Source of the DNA: JANQPX01 sp050633905 | GTDB lineage: Bacteria > Pseudomonadota > Alphaproteobacteria > Geminicoccales > Geminicoccaceae | Length of the DNA: 64,000 nucleotides | Assembly: GCA_050633905.1 (NCBI GenBank) | Contig: JBOEHJ010000074.1 | Coordinates: forward strand, 1-64,000 | Direction of reading: 5' to 3' | In this document: positions 1 through 8,350 of the stretch, one piece after another | Layout of the letters: the number at the start of each line of letters is the position of its first letter | Position numbering within the stretch: the first letter of the stretch is position 1 | The notes under the pieces: generated by a model | What the model saw: only the letters and a program-made list of their open reading frames with translations | Database searches by the model: none | Told to the model about the DNA's origin: nothing | Translations under genes and position numbers: made by a program

Positions 1-789
1 GCGGAAATGCGCTCGCTCCCAGCCGGCATCGACCAGCGCTCCCCCGCCCGTCACCCAGATTGGCTGGGGCCGGATGATCTGGCTCTCAAGATCGAGGAGA
101 TCAGAGAAGCCACGAATTGGGAAATCCCGATCCAGCTCAAGCTCGGTGCCGCCCGCGTCTATGACGACGTGCGCATGGCCGCCAAGACCGACCCCGACAT
201 GATCTATATCGATGGCATGGAAGGCGGCACGGGGGCGGGCCCGCACCTCGCGACCGAAGAGACAGGGGTGCCCGGTATTGCGGCGATCCGTCAGGCGCGA
301 AAGGCCCTCGACGACGTCGGCAAGACCGGCGAGATTTCTTTGGTTTATGCAGGCGGCATCCGAAACGGCGGTGATGTCGCCAAGGCTATCGCGCTTGGAG
401 CGGACGCCGTCGCGATCGGCCACTCCTCTCTCATGGCGCTTAACTGCAACAAGGACATCCCCGAGGCCAATTTCGAAGAAGAAATGGGCGTCGAAGCCGG
501 CCATTGCTACCACTGCCACACAGGCCGCTGCCCCGTCGGCGTCGCAACGCAAGATCCGAAGCTACGCGCAAGGCTCGACCCTGATGCGGCGGCGGAGCGC
601 GTCTACAACTTCCTCCACTGCCTCACCATCGAATGCCAGATGATGGCCCGCGCCTGTGGCAAGACCAACGTTCACTCGCTCGAGCCCGAGGACCTGGCAG
701 CTCTCACCATGGAAGCCTCAGCGCTCGCCATGGTCCCGCTAGCTGGCTCCCAACACACTGTCGGCCAACCCGACATGACCCGATATTAA
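1..789 (+). CDS. FMN-binding glutamate synthase-family protein (GlxD-like), 3' part
   Basis: The frame is open from the window edge, so the 5' end is missing and only the C-terminal ~263 residues are seen. The fragment covers the end of a glutamate synthase-type TIM barrel: a KLGAAR stretch, a GGTGAGP phosphate/FMN loop, and a GGIRNGGD segment typical of FMN barrels. Near the C-terminus CYHCHTGRCPVGVATQ supplies the cysteines that bind the Fe-S cluster in GltB/GlxD proteins. The family includes stand-alone GlxD and the MgsC subunit of N-methylglutamate synthase; upstream genes that would separate these are outside the window. A small gene follows after 12 bases and probably shares its transcript. 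Confidence 0.88.
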   Translation, partial: AEMRSLPAGIDQRSPARHPDWLGPDDLALKIEEIREATNWEIPIQLKLGAARVYDDVRMAAKTDPDMIYIDGMEGGTGAGPHLATEETGVPGIAAIRQARKALDDVGKTGEISLVYAGGIRNGGDVAKAIALGADAVAIGHSSLMALNCNKDIPEANFEEEMGVEAGHCYHCHTGRCPVGVATQDPKLRARLDPDAAAERVYNFLHCLTIECQMMARACGKTNVHSLEPEDLAALTMEASALAMVPLAGSQHTVGQPDMTRY

Positions 790-801
790 GGAGATTCGGT
801 T

Positions 802-1296
802 ATGGCCAAAGCAACGACCAAACCGGCGAAACGCCGGACCGCGGCCAAGAAGCCAGCGGCAGCCAGGGTAACACGCAAACCCCGGACAGCCACGAAAGCA
901 AAGTCAACGAAGTCCACGTCGGACATCGATAAGTTTCTTAAAGGGGACGGGCTCGACAGTGAGCGCGAGAAGACTATTGGCCAGCATATCGGCTATCGCT
1001 ACGATGTGAACCTATTGCCGGATTACGAGAAACTCACGCCCTTCCTTCAACAATACATCGAAATGATGGGCTGGGACGATCTGAACTGGCTTGAAGACGT
1101 CCATATGGGCTACGAGGAAGGCCGACCCGCCGTCTTCGATCGCAATATCAACGGCTGGGTCACCGTGCCAAAGGACATCAAACTACCCAACAATCAACAG
1201 GATCGCGACATGATCGCCCGCGAACTCCTGATCAAGTTCCAAATGTCCCCCAAACACCCCTTGTTCGAGCTAAAAAGAGCCTACGCCAAATTCTAG
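802..1296 (+). CDS. Unknown protein with Lys/Ala/Thr-rich N-terminal tail
   Basis: A 164-residue protein whose ATG follows the GlxD-like stop by 12 bases, with AGGAG about 9 bases ahead. The first ~45 residues are almost only Lys, Ala, Thr, Arg and Pro, like histone H1-type or nucleoid-binding tails. Residues ~50-164 form an ordinary acidic/aromatic globular domain (GYRYDVNLLPDYEKL, MGWDDLNWLEDVHMGYEEG). I do not recognise the domain. The tight spacing suggests a link with the glutamate synthase-like gene, but no function can be assigned. Confidence 0.75.
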   Translation: MAKATTKPAKRRTAAKKPAAARVTRKPRTATKAKSTKSTSDIDKFLKGDGLDSEREKTIGQHIGYRYDVNLLPDYEKLTPFLQQYIEMMGWDDLNWLEDVHMGYEEGRPAVFDRNINGWVTVPKDIKLPNNQQDRDMIARELLIKFQMSPKHPLFELKRAYAKF

Positions 1297-1895
1297 GCGG
1301 GTGGCCCAGCTTGAGCTTGTTACGGATATTTGGTGCGTTGTCCTTCTGAGGAAGAGGCTTGAAACAACGTCTGTTGATCGAAGAGTGTATTTGCGCCTTA
1401 TAATTCGGCGCTTATACCAACATAGTGACTGCCTGCATTTTATCACTTCTTGGTCGTTGCTTGCTTGGCATATTTCCCGGAATTCCAGTGGATTTTAGCA
1501 TAGGAAGCGGCGTAGATATTTTTTACATATTCTCCTTTAAGTCGAAAAACAGGCGAAATCCGATAAAAACTTCCCCGCATGCGACCAAAATTGGAATGAC
1601 CACGGTTTGAGCCTGTTAGAGACCACGTTCCGGAAGCGCAGACGCGGTTTCGGGGCATTGATTGAGCCTCCCTGCTCCACTCGCGCCCAGGTCTTCGGAC
1701 CGGGCGCTTTTTTTTTGCAGATCGACGCGCGCTGACCAAGCGACCCGATGAATCAGACAGAGCTTAACTGCTTTGTAACATGCGCTGCGCTATCGTCGCT
1801 GAAGCATGACACATATTTGCTTCAGAAGCTTGACGAAGTCTGAACTTGGCTTCTGTCCCATCAATGAACCATCGAATCCGTCGAAGGCTAGATAG
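1297..1895. other. Intergenic region with no convincing gene
   Basis: About 600 bases without a supportable protein gene; the open frames here lack a ribosome site and protein-like composition. It holds a strong intrinsic terminator at 1683-1716, almost 400 bases beyond the nearest upstream stop, so an unannotated small RNA may end there. The octamer TTGAGCCT occurs twice (about 1607 and 1663). The stretch from ~1740 to the GGDEF gene presumably contains that gene's promoter. Confidence 0.5.
1683..1716 (+). terminator. Rho-independent terminator with UUCG loop
   Basis: The arms GCGCCC and GGGCGC enclose a second stem GGTC/GACC capped by a TTCG tetraloop, with one bulged A on the 5' side. Nine T residues follow directly. 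This is a textbook plus-strand terminator. It lies far from the upstream coding sequence, so it ends either a long 3' UTR or an independent small RNA. Confidence 0.85.
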
Positions 1896-2945
1896 ATGCT
1901 ATCAAGTACGCAGATTGAACAGGCTATGAACTTTGCTTCGGCGACAATCGCCAAGATTGATGAACTAAACTTGCCGCCAACTCCCGAGAATTACACCATT
2001 TGGTACAATGATATTGCTGGAATCCATCCTGATCTCAGCAAGATGCTTAGACTTGTCGAATCCCAGGGCCACTCTTTTGACGATGAGATCTGTGCCCAGA
2101 TCTATCGGCGAATCTTCGGATCGGATCAGCAGGCCAAGGTGCTCAACGAGACCTGCTCGCGGATGGAAGAAGCCATGGCGCAGGTCTTGTCCCAAATAAA
2201 TTCGGTTTCCGGCGGAACTGACGAGTATGGCCAGATGCTGGAAGGATTTGAATCACAACTGGGGGCCCCCGAAGGTGTCGGGGAAGTAAAGCTTCTCGTA
2301 AAAGAGGTGCTTGGCGAAACCAAAAAAATGCAACAGCGCACGAAAGAACTCGAGGAAGCCCTCCAGGAATCGACCCAGGAGATCTCCTCTATCAGCGACC
2401 GTCTGGTGGCTGCCAAGCAACAAGCCTTGACGGATGGGCTCACCAACATCGCCAATCGCCGATGTTTTGATGAAGAACTCATCCGCATGACGGCAGAAGC
2501 GACGGCTGACGACACGCCGCTTTGCCTGCTGATCGGCGATATCGATCATTTCAAGGCTTTCAACGACACCCATGGTCATCGGGTGGGTGACAAAGTTCTG
2601 CAGCAGGTTGCGAAAACGCTGACGCAATCAATCAAAGGCCGCGATCTCGCTGCCCGATATGGCGGAGAAGAATTCGCCATTATTCTGCCGATGACGGATA
2701 TCGAAGGTGCGGAGAAGGTCGCCGAACAGATCCGCATCTCGATCTCAAGCAAGAAGATCCGGCTAAAGTCGAGTGGGTTGGATCTTGGGTGCATTACCAT
2801 GTCGATCGGGGCTACCGTCTTCGTGCCCGGCGAGGCCATGTCTTCCATGATTGAGCGGGCCGACCAAGGCCTTTATGAGGCCAAACGGAAAGGGCGGAAC
2901 CAGGTTGTAAGCCATATGCCCGACGTTACATCGTCAGCAGCTTAA
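1896..2945 (+). CDS. Diguanylate cyclase (GGDEF domain)
   Basis: A 349-residue protein predicted to make cyclic di-GMP from two GTP. Residues ~1-80 form a helical N-terminal domain with a PPTPENYTIWY signature common in proteobacterial GGDEF proteins. A coiled-coil linker (~115-175) precedes the GGDEF domain at ~185-345. The active-site loop RYGGEEF is intact (GGEEF at 256-260), as are the GDIDHFKAFND and HRVGD segments. The residue where the inhibitory I-site arginine (RxxD) is expected is Lys (KGRD), so product inhibition may be weak. No membrane segment is visible. GAAGG lies ~8 bases before the ATG. Confidence 0.92.
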   Translation: MLSSTQIEQAMNFASATIAKIDELNLPPTPENYTIWYNDIAGIHPDLSKMLRLVESQGHSFDDEICAQIYRRIFGSDQQAKVLNETCSRMEEAMAQVLSQINSVSGGTDEYGQMLEGFESQLGAPEGVGEVKLLVKEVLGETKKMQQRTKELEEALQESTQEISSISDRLVAAKQQALTDGLTNIANRRCFDEELIRMTAEATADDTPLCLLIGDIDHFKAFNDTHGHRVGDKVLQQVAKTLTQSIKGRDLAARYGGEEFAIILPMTDIEGAEKVAEQIRISISSKKIRLKSSGLDLGCITMSIGATVFVPGEAMSSMIERADQGLYEAKRKGRNQVVSHMPDVTSSAA

Positions 2946-3081
2946 ATCTGGGAGAAATTCAGCGGGGATTAGGCCTGGGTGGACTGCCTGCGTGAGCGCT
3001 GGAGTATTTCTAGATCACGCTGACATGGCATCGAATTTCCATCATTCGGCCGCAGCACCAGAACTGGCATCGTCAATCCTA

Positions 3082-3723
3082 TCAACCAGCGGTGATCTCT
3101 TGACAGAACTCACTTGCCGGCAGCATCAGGCCAATGCCGGTATCCTTGAATTGATCATAAGCGGCTGCGGTCGACGTCCGCTCCGCCAGGATGGCAAGCG
3201 TCATCCCGACGACCTCGCCCTGTTCGTCGAAAACCGGGCCACCTGATGTGCCCAGACCAACTGGGAATCCTAAGGACATATAGCGTCCTGCAACCAAGCC
3301 ACTATTCGGAAGATAGCCACCGACGAGCACCCATTGGGATTGGATCGGATGGCCAACCGACATCACATGTTGGCCGGGACTGGGCAGGTCGCAGGAAAGC
3401 GTTGCCGTAGGATGTCCTTTAGGAATCCTCACATCGACGAGCGCAAGGTCGCGTTCCGGATCGCTCCAAACGATTTTCCCCCGCGTCGCTTCTCCATTGA
3501 AAAAACGCACATCGAGATCATCACCTTGCACGACATGGAAAGCCGTAAGAACACGATCGGCACCGACGATCAAGCCTGATCCATGCCCGCTCTCATGTTC
3601 AATCAACACCGTCGATCGGTGCAAAGGGGTTACCCCGGTGGGCGGCGCTGAGCTGCAGGCAGAAAGCAATAGGACTGAAAAAACGCTGATCAGCCAAAGG
3701 CGTAGCGCACCTGTTGCCGACAT
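3082..3723 (-). CDS. Trypsin-like serine protease lipoprotein
   Basis: A 213-residue protein with a hydrophobic N-terminus ending in lipobox LLSAC (Cys23), so it should be lipidated at the envelope. The chymotrypsin-fold triad is visible: His63 in TAFHVVQG, Asp92 in PERDLALVDV, and Ser160 in GLGTSGGPVFD. The layout fits the DegP/HtrA-like trypsin_2 group, but there is no PDZ domain, making it a compact protease that may act in envelope quality control. It lies downstream of the Crp-family gene on the same strand, separated by 230 bases containing a perfect 10-bp inverted repeat. Confidence 0.88.
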   Translation of the reverse strand: MSATGALRLWLISVFSVLLLSACSSAPPTGVTPLHRSTVLIEHESGHGSGLIVGADRVLTAFHVVQGDDLDVRFFNGEATRGKIVWSDPERDLALVDVRIPKGHPTATLSCDLPSPGQHVMSVGHPIQSQWVLVGGYLPNSGLVAGRYMSLGFPVGLGTSGGPVFDEQGEVVGMTLAILAERTSTAAAYDQFKDTGIGLMLPASEFCQEITAG

Positions 3724-3872
3724 GCTTTCCTCCGAAGTTTATTATTTAGATACTTTTTGCTAAAAGCTGAAAGGATATTACCATCAAATGCTCGCTAACA
3801 GCCACTGACTTCCATCACGAAATGCCTACTAAGGTGCCGCAGTCAGTCGGTAGTGGGCTCTTGCCGACGTCA

Positions 3873-3930
3873 GATTGAGACCATGACGTCATCATCAACC
3901 AGCACCCTCATTGCGAAAGCGGTCTCAATC
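3873..3930. repeat. Perfect 10-bp inverted repeat with 38-base spacer
   Basis: GATTGAGACC at 3873-3882 is exactly matched by its reverse complement GGTCTCAATC at 3921-3930. The pair lies between the Crp-family regulator gene and the lipoprotein protease gene, both on the minus strand. It is not followed by a T-tract and the spacer is long, so an operator or looped binding site fits better than a terminator. Function is unknown. Confidence 0.5.
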
Positions 3931-3956
3931 CGAGTGGGTTTCCAACGTCGATAAAA

Positions 3957-4670
3957 TCAAAAACCGCTTGATTGAGCCGTCAGCTGCAGCATCTCGCGGT
4001 CAAGAATGACGATCTTTCCTTGATCGAGCGCAATGATCTCATCCTGCACCCATGCATTGAGCTGCCGATTGACGCTTTCCCGAGTGGAGGCAATCAGGTT
4101 GCCGATATCAGACTGCGAAATTCGAAGATTAATCAACAAGCCCCGATCATTCTGTTGGCCATAATTCTCCGCCATCTGTAGCAAAAGCTTGGCGAGCCGA
4201 GCACCGAAGTCCAGGAATGCAATGCTCTCGACCATCTCGCTAGTCTGGCGCACCCGATCGCATAACACATCGAAAAGGCGGATCATGATCTTTGGATTTT
4301 GTTCGAGAAAGGGGATAAAATCCCGGCGATCCAAGACTAAGAGCGTGGTCTTGCCCATCGCCGTCGCATCAGCGCTCCGCTCTTTGCCGTCTAAAAGCGC
4401 AATCTCACCGAAGAGTTGTCCGGGCTCGATCATGTTCAAAATGATCTCCCGACCATCTTCTGAATAAGCGCCAATGCGCACACGCCCGTTCAGCACCGCC
4501 ATCATGCTGGTGCCAGGATCACCCTTTTGAAAGATGACCTGATTATTCGTGAATTGCCGCTCACTCGCGACGGCCAAAAGGCTGTCGAGCGCACTATCAT
4601 CGAGCTGCGCCAGCAAAAAATGCTGTGCAAGCATCGCTCGTCGATCGACCAACCCTTTATCATTCATCAT
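3957..4670 (-). CDS. Crp/Fnr-family transcriptional regulator
   Basis: A 237-residue regulator. Residues ~10-130 form a cyclic-nucleotide-binding-type beta-roll (GDPGTSMMAVLNGRVRIG, then GQLFGEIALLDGKERSADATA). A long dimer helix and a C-terminal winged helix-turn-helix follow, with recognition helix STRESVNRQL. The FNR-type N-terminal cysteine cluster is absent, so direct Fe-S oxygen sensing is unlikely. FGEIALLDGKERSADA resembles the cAMP pocket loop, but the ligand is not certain. The ATG at 4670 has AGGAGG five bases upstream; a longer frame to 4745 has none. It is divergent from the glutaredoxin gene. Confidence 0.9.
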   Translation of the reverse strand: MMNDKGLVDRRAMLAQHFLLAQLDDSALDSLLAVASERQFTNNQVIFQKGDPGTSMMAVLNGRVRIGAYSEDGREIILNMIEPGQLFGEIALLDGKERSADATAMGKTTLLVLDRRDFIPFLEQNPKIMIRLFDVLCDRVRQTSEMVESIAFLDFGARLAKLLLQMAENYGQQNDRGLLINLRISQSDIGNLIASTRESVNRQLNAWVQDEIIALDQGKIVILDREMLQLTAQSSGF

Positions 4671-5067
4671 GATTTCCTCCTGCCGTGCATCATACCAGCG
4701 CGATCCGGGCCGTCGAGGTGATGTGAGCCAAAAACTTCCAAGCACGTACCGAAGATGGTCTCCGCGAACAACAAGCCATTCCCTTCAGTGAAGCATCTCA
4801 CTGGAGATGACGGTATCTTATTGATCCACTTAGAAAAACTCTTACCATCGCCAGGCTGAACCCAGGCGGAGTTACCCGATAGCTTAGCAAGCTCGGGCGG
4901 TTGCGGGTTCGATCTGCCCCAAAAAAAGGCCTGACCGCCCCAGATCTAGCTCACCGTCGCTCACGATAAGGTGAACTGTGATAATGGATACGTTCAGCTC
5001 AGCAACCGGCGCTTAGGCTGATCCATATCAATCTGCGCTTTAAACCATGGAGAAGGGGGCTACCAAA
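4671..5067. other. Divergent control region between Crp-family regulator and glutaredoxin genes
   Basis: Nearly 400 bases between two outward-facing genes, so both promoters must lie here. Besides the FNR-like box at 5018-5031 there is a TCACC/GGTGA inverted pair around 4950-4975 in an AT-richer stretch. A sequence around 4875-4925 has a GGTTCGATC motif like a tRNA T-loop, but its arms do not pair. I see no gene. Confidence 0.55.
5018..5031. promoter_or_regulatory. FNR/Crp-family-like operator
   Basis: CTGATCCATATCAA matches the FNR palindrome TTGAT-N4-ATCAA in nine of ten fixed positions. Its centre is about 43 bases before the glutaredoxin ATG, and it sits in the region divergent from a Crp/Fnr-family gene. 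Control of the glutaredoxin by that regulator is an inference; the recognition helix has Asn where CRP has Gly, so specificity cannot be read off. Confidence 0.45.
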
Positions 5068-5688
5068 ATGATCGAGCCGGTCAAGGTCATACTCTATCGC
5101 TGGGCTGGATCCTACGGGCCTTTCAAGGTCAATATTCCTTGCGGCGAATGCTCACTGACCAAGGATGTGCTGACCGACACCTTCGCCAATGAGCTTGATG
5201 GAATTCCGATCGAATTTTCCACCCATGACTGGCTTTCCGAGTGGTGGCGGCCGCTCAAAAAGGGTGGATGGCACGCGCCGATCGTGATGGTCGAGGGCAA
5301 GGTCGTAAGCCAGGGCCATGCGCTAAACCGAGGGGTTCTCACCGAGGCGGTGATCGATGCTCATGCCAAGAGAAGCGCTGTCAATGGCAGCCATCTCTTC
5401 GGCAAGGCAAGCTGCCCTCATTGCGTTCGCGCTAAGAGCTATCTGGATGAAGCGGGGATTACTTATCGCTATCACGACGTGGTCAAGGAACCGCGATCAC
5501 TTTACGAGATGCTTGCACGGGTGAAGCCGATCGTCGGGCCAAAAACCCCGATCACGGTGCCGCAGATCTGGGTTGATGGCGACTATGTCGGCGGTGCGGA
5601 TCAACTAAGCAGCATCGTAAAGCGTATCGTGGAACCCAATCCCGATCGCGGCCAATGCTCCATGTCACCGAAATCAAAGGCAGCTTAG
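5068..5688 (+). CDS. Two-domain glutaredoxin-like protein
   Basis: A 206-residue protein with two thioredoxin-like halves. The C-terminal half is a classic glutaredoxin: active site CPHC (116-119), TVPQIWVDG cis-proline segment, and GGADQL glutathione-binding turn. The N-terminal half has a CGEC pair (25-28) and an APIVMVEGKVVSQG stretch that looks like a second cis-proline/beta-hairpin region, suggesting a redox relay within one chain. The chosen ATG has a GGAGAAGGGGG site nine bases ahead; an ATG at 5047 overlaps that site and is unlikely. Predicted cytosolic thiol-disulfide oxidoreductase. Confidence 0.88.
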   Translation: MIEPVKVILYRWAGSYGPFKVNIPCGECSLTKDVLTDTFANELDGIPIEFSTHDWLSEWWRPLKKGGWHAPIVMVEGKVVSQGHALNRGVLTEAVIDAHAKRSAVNGSHLFGKASCPHCVRAKSYLDEAGITYRYHDVVKEPRSLYEMLARVKPIVGPKTPITVPQIWVDGDYVGGADQLSSIVKRIVEPNPDRGQCSMSPKSKAA

Positions 5689-5823
5689 TGGTCTGGCCAA
5701 ATCAAAAGGCTCACTTGGTTGGGCGTATAACCTACTGATCCAGAACGTGATTCCCATTTTCATGAGACGCACATGATGTGGTCGCGCCAATAGCCCAAAC
5801 GAATGACGCGGAGAGGAAAGCCG

Positions 5824-7050
5824 TCACTCCTTAAGCGTCGAGCGGATTTTGACCTCATGGGTTAAGCTCCGATGAACCGGACAGCGATCGGCGATCTCCA
5901 GGAGCCTCGCCCGCTGTTCATCATCAAGGTCGCCCTTGAAGTCCAAAATCCTGGTGATTTCATCGAGCTTGCCTGATCCGGTCTCGCAATCAGCGCAATC
6001 CTCGGCGTGGACCTTTTGATGGTCCAGATGAACGGAAACACCTTCCAGCGGCCATCCCTTGCGTTCAGCATACATGCGCACCGTCATGGATGTGCAGGCT
6101 CCAAGGCCAGCAAGCAGATAATCATAGGGGCCAGGACCAAGATTATCGCCCCCGAGCTTCTTCGGCTCGTCGGCGATCAAATGATGATCGCCCGTTCTGA
6201 TGGTTTGCGTAAACTTGCCGCTGCCGGCCTCGCTCACCAAGACCTCGCCTTTTGCCACCCTCTCATCACTGTCCGGCAAGCTGATATCTGGCAAATAGCG
6301 ATCCGCCCAGGCGGCAAGCACATTCGCGACATAGAGCGAGTCGGCGCGCCGGCTCAAGAGGTGGTCGGCTTTGTCAAGGGAGACAAAGCTCTTGGGATGT
6401 TTGGCCGCCTTGAAAATCTCCTGCGCATTCTCGATCCCCACGGTCTTATCCAGCGGCGCGTGAAAGACCAAAAGGGCCTTCTTCAATCCAGCGATACTCT
6501 CAACCGCCTGCTGGCTCTCGATATCCTCCAGAAACTGCTTCTTGATCTTGAAACAGCGCCCTCCGAGCTTGACCTCCGCCTCGCCTGTTGCCTCAATCTC
6601 CCCCCGAGCACCGTCGAACAGATGACTGACATGGCCTGGATCAAAGGGTGCGCCGATCGTGGCAACCGCAATCGCTTCGGGCACATGCTTGGCCGCAGCC
6701 AGCACGGCAGCGCCGCCTAGGGAATGACCAACCAGGATTTTCGGCGCTTCGATCTTTTCGCGCATGAAATTGGCGGCATTGACGAGATCGCTGACATTCG
6801 AGGAAAAATTGGTGTTGGCAAATTCACCTTCGCTGGCACCGAGACCGGTAAAGTCGAAGCGCAACACGGCAAAGCCAAGCTCGGCCAACCCTTGGCTAAT
6901 GCGCGATGCCGCAAAGATATCCTTCGAACAGGTAAAGCAATGGGCAAACAATGCCGTGGCCTTGGCCTGACCTGCCGGCAGCTCGAGCCGCGCCGCAAGC
7001 TGTTCGCCATAATCGTTGGTAAAGCTGACGTTTTCGCTTCGGCTAGTCAT
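5824..7050 (-). CDS. Alpha/beta hydrolase-OsmC fusion protein
   Basis: A 408-residue bifunctional protein. Residues ~1-250 form an alpha/beta hydrolase with nucleophile elbow GHSLGG, an early LFAHCFTCSKD oxyanion region, and a late ADHLLS carrying the catalytic His. Residues ~265-405 form an OsmC/Ohr-like peroxiredoxin domain with the first reactive Cys in LLAGLGACTSMTVRMYAERKGW and the second in ADRCPVHRSL. This fusion is a known arrangement in alphaproteobacteria and suggests hydrolysis of an ester or thioester linked to hydroperoxide detoxification. The ATG at 7050 has GAGAGG five bases upstream; the longer frame to 7089 lacks a site. Confidence 0.93.
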   Translation of the reverse strand: MTSRSENVSFTNDYGEQLAARLELPAGQAKATALFAHCFTCSKDIFAASRISQGLAELGFAVLRFDFTGLGASEGEFANTNFSSNVSDLVNAANFMREKIEAPKILVGHSLGGAAVLAAAKHVPEAIAVATIGAPFDPGHVSHLFDGARGEIEATGEAEVKLGGRCFKIKKQFLEDIESQQAVESIAGLKKALLVFHAPLDKTVGIENAQEIFKAAKHPKSFVSLDKADHLLSRRADSLYVANVLAAWADRYLPDISLPDSDERVAKGEVLVSEAGSGKFTQTIRTGDHHLIADEPKKLGGDNLGPGPYDYLLAGLGACTSMTVRMYAERKGWPLEGVSVHLDHQKVHAEDCADCETGSGKLDEITRILDFKGDLDDEQRARLLEIADRCPVHRSLTHEVKIRSTLKE

Positions 7051-7433
7051 GTTCCCTCTCAGCCCGCTATGGAACACTGCCTCGTTCAAACAGGTTCTCT
7101 TGCTTTGCCTATCCCTACTAAGGACAAGGCTTAGGCAGACCGCAAATCAACTCTTCGTCAACAGGGCACACCAGCTAATCTGGGCCATTCGGCGGAACAC
7201 GAGCCGGCGCGGCCAGATTTCAAAATGCACTAACTCCTTGATTGATCTTCGTTCTCGGGCGAAACGGCTGGCAACAAGAAATCATGGGAACATTCCATTG
7301 ACATCGTCCGATTAAGCTGGGCTGAACCACATTTCACCGCTATAGCAGGTTCAATGGCTGCCGCTCAGCTGGCATTCATCTAGCCAGATCTAGCATGTGA
7401 TGACGATAACCAGCGCAATTCTGGAGCCGGACG
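7051..7433. other. Divergent intergenic region, no gene seen
   Basis: About 380 bases between the minus-strand hydrolase-OsmC gene and the plus-strand membrane-anchored protein gene. Promoters for both are expected here. I see no coding frame with a ribosome site, no strong hairpin and no obvious palindromic operator. Confidence 0.5.
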
Positions 7434-8132
7434 GTGACGACAGAGACAATAGGCCGAGAAACCAAGCTTGGATGCCTGCCAATCCTCGGCATTATCCTGG
7501 CAACTGTTTTCGTGACAGCGGCGGCAACGCTTTGGCTCATCAACAACCAGCTCTTCGCCAATACCTTCGAGCCAGTCGAGCTGACCGATGAGGAAGAGCA
7601 AGTCTTGAGCGCCAAGCTCGAGAAGATCAGTGTCGCGGCCGCTGAACCTGCCGAGGCCGAAACCGAGCCCCCCGCTACAGCGGCGGCAGCACCGGAGGTC
7701 GACGAGGGTGAACCCGAGCCCTATAGCGAAGATCCATCCAAACGTCGGATTGAGCTTTCCGAACGGGAACTGAATGCGCTTCTCGCCAAAGGCACTGATC
7801 TGGCTGAACGTCTGGTGATCGATCTCGCCGAAGATGTCGCCAGCGCCAAGCTTCTGATCGATCTGGACCCGGATTTCCCTTTTCTCGGCGGCAAGACGTT
7901 GAAAGTCAGCGCCGGTGCCGAACTCGCCTATCAGGATGCTAGGCCAATCGTCATCCTTAAAGGTGTCAGCGTCTGGGGCGTGCCGCTACCAAATGCCTGG
8001 CTCGGCGGCCTGAAAAATGTCGACCTGATCAGCGAATTTGGGGCCGAGGACGGCTTTTGGAAAGCCTTCGCTGATGGCATCAAAAACATCAGCATCCAAC
8101 AAGGCCACCTTCTCATCGAACTCAACGAATAG
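7434..8132 (+). CDS. Single-pass membrane-anchored protein of unknown function
   Basis: A 232-residue protein starting at a GTG with GGAG seven bases upstream. One hydrophobic segment (~residues 13-38, LPILGIILATVFVTAAATLWLI) anchors it with the bulk outside the cytoplasm. A Glu/Ala/Pro-rich low-complexity stretch (~65-100) leads to a conserved-looking beta-rich domain (~100-232) beginning RRIELSERELNALLAKGTDLAE. That layout resembles periplasmic lipid- or membrane-associated beta domains, but I cannot name the family. It converges with the GMC oxidoreductase gene. Confidence 0.75.
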   Translation: MTTETIGRETKLGCLPILGIILATVFVTAAATLWLINNQLFANTFEPVELTDEEEQVLSAKLEKISVAAAEPAEAETEPPATAAAAPEVDEGEPEPYSEDPSKRRIELSERELNALLAKGTDLAERLVIDLAEDVASAKLLIDLDPDFPFLGGKTLKVSAGAELAYQDARPIVILKGVSVWGVPLPNAWLGGLKNVDLISEFGAEDGFWKAFADGIKNISIQQGHLLIELNE

Positions 8133-8350
8133 TCGGCGGCACCGACGGGCATTGGCTATCGGTGTTTCTCGTTCCTGGCGTTTTTCGATACGGTTAGTTG
8201 TTATAGGAATCCGGGCAGGTTTCGCGCGACCTCATGCAAACTGCCGCCAAGGTTTGATAAAGACGATCCCCGACGCTATCCCGACAGGGGACCGCATACA
8301 CCTAGACGTCTTGGTACGTTCTTCGAGAACCGTCGAAACCAAATGAGTGA

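Noticed and set aside
4875..4925. tRNA-like stretch with GGTTCGATC
   Set aside because: The T-arm stem does not pair (C-C and G-G clashes), no matching acceptor strand is present, and it runs into a poly-A tract.
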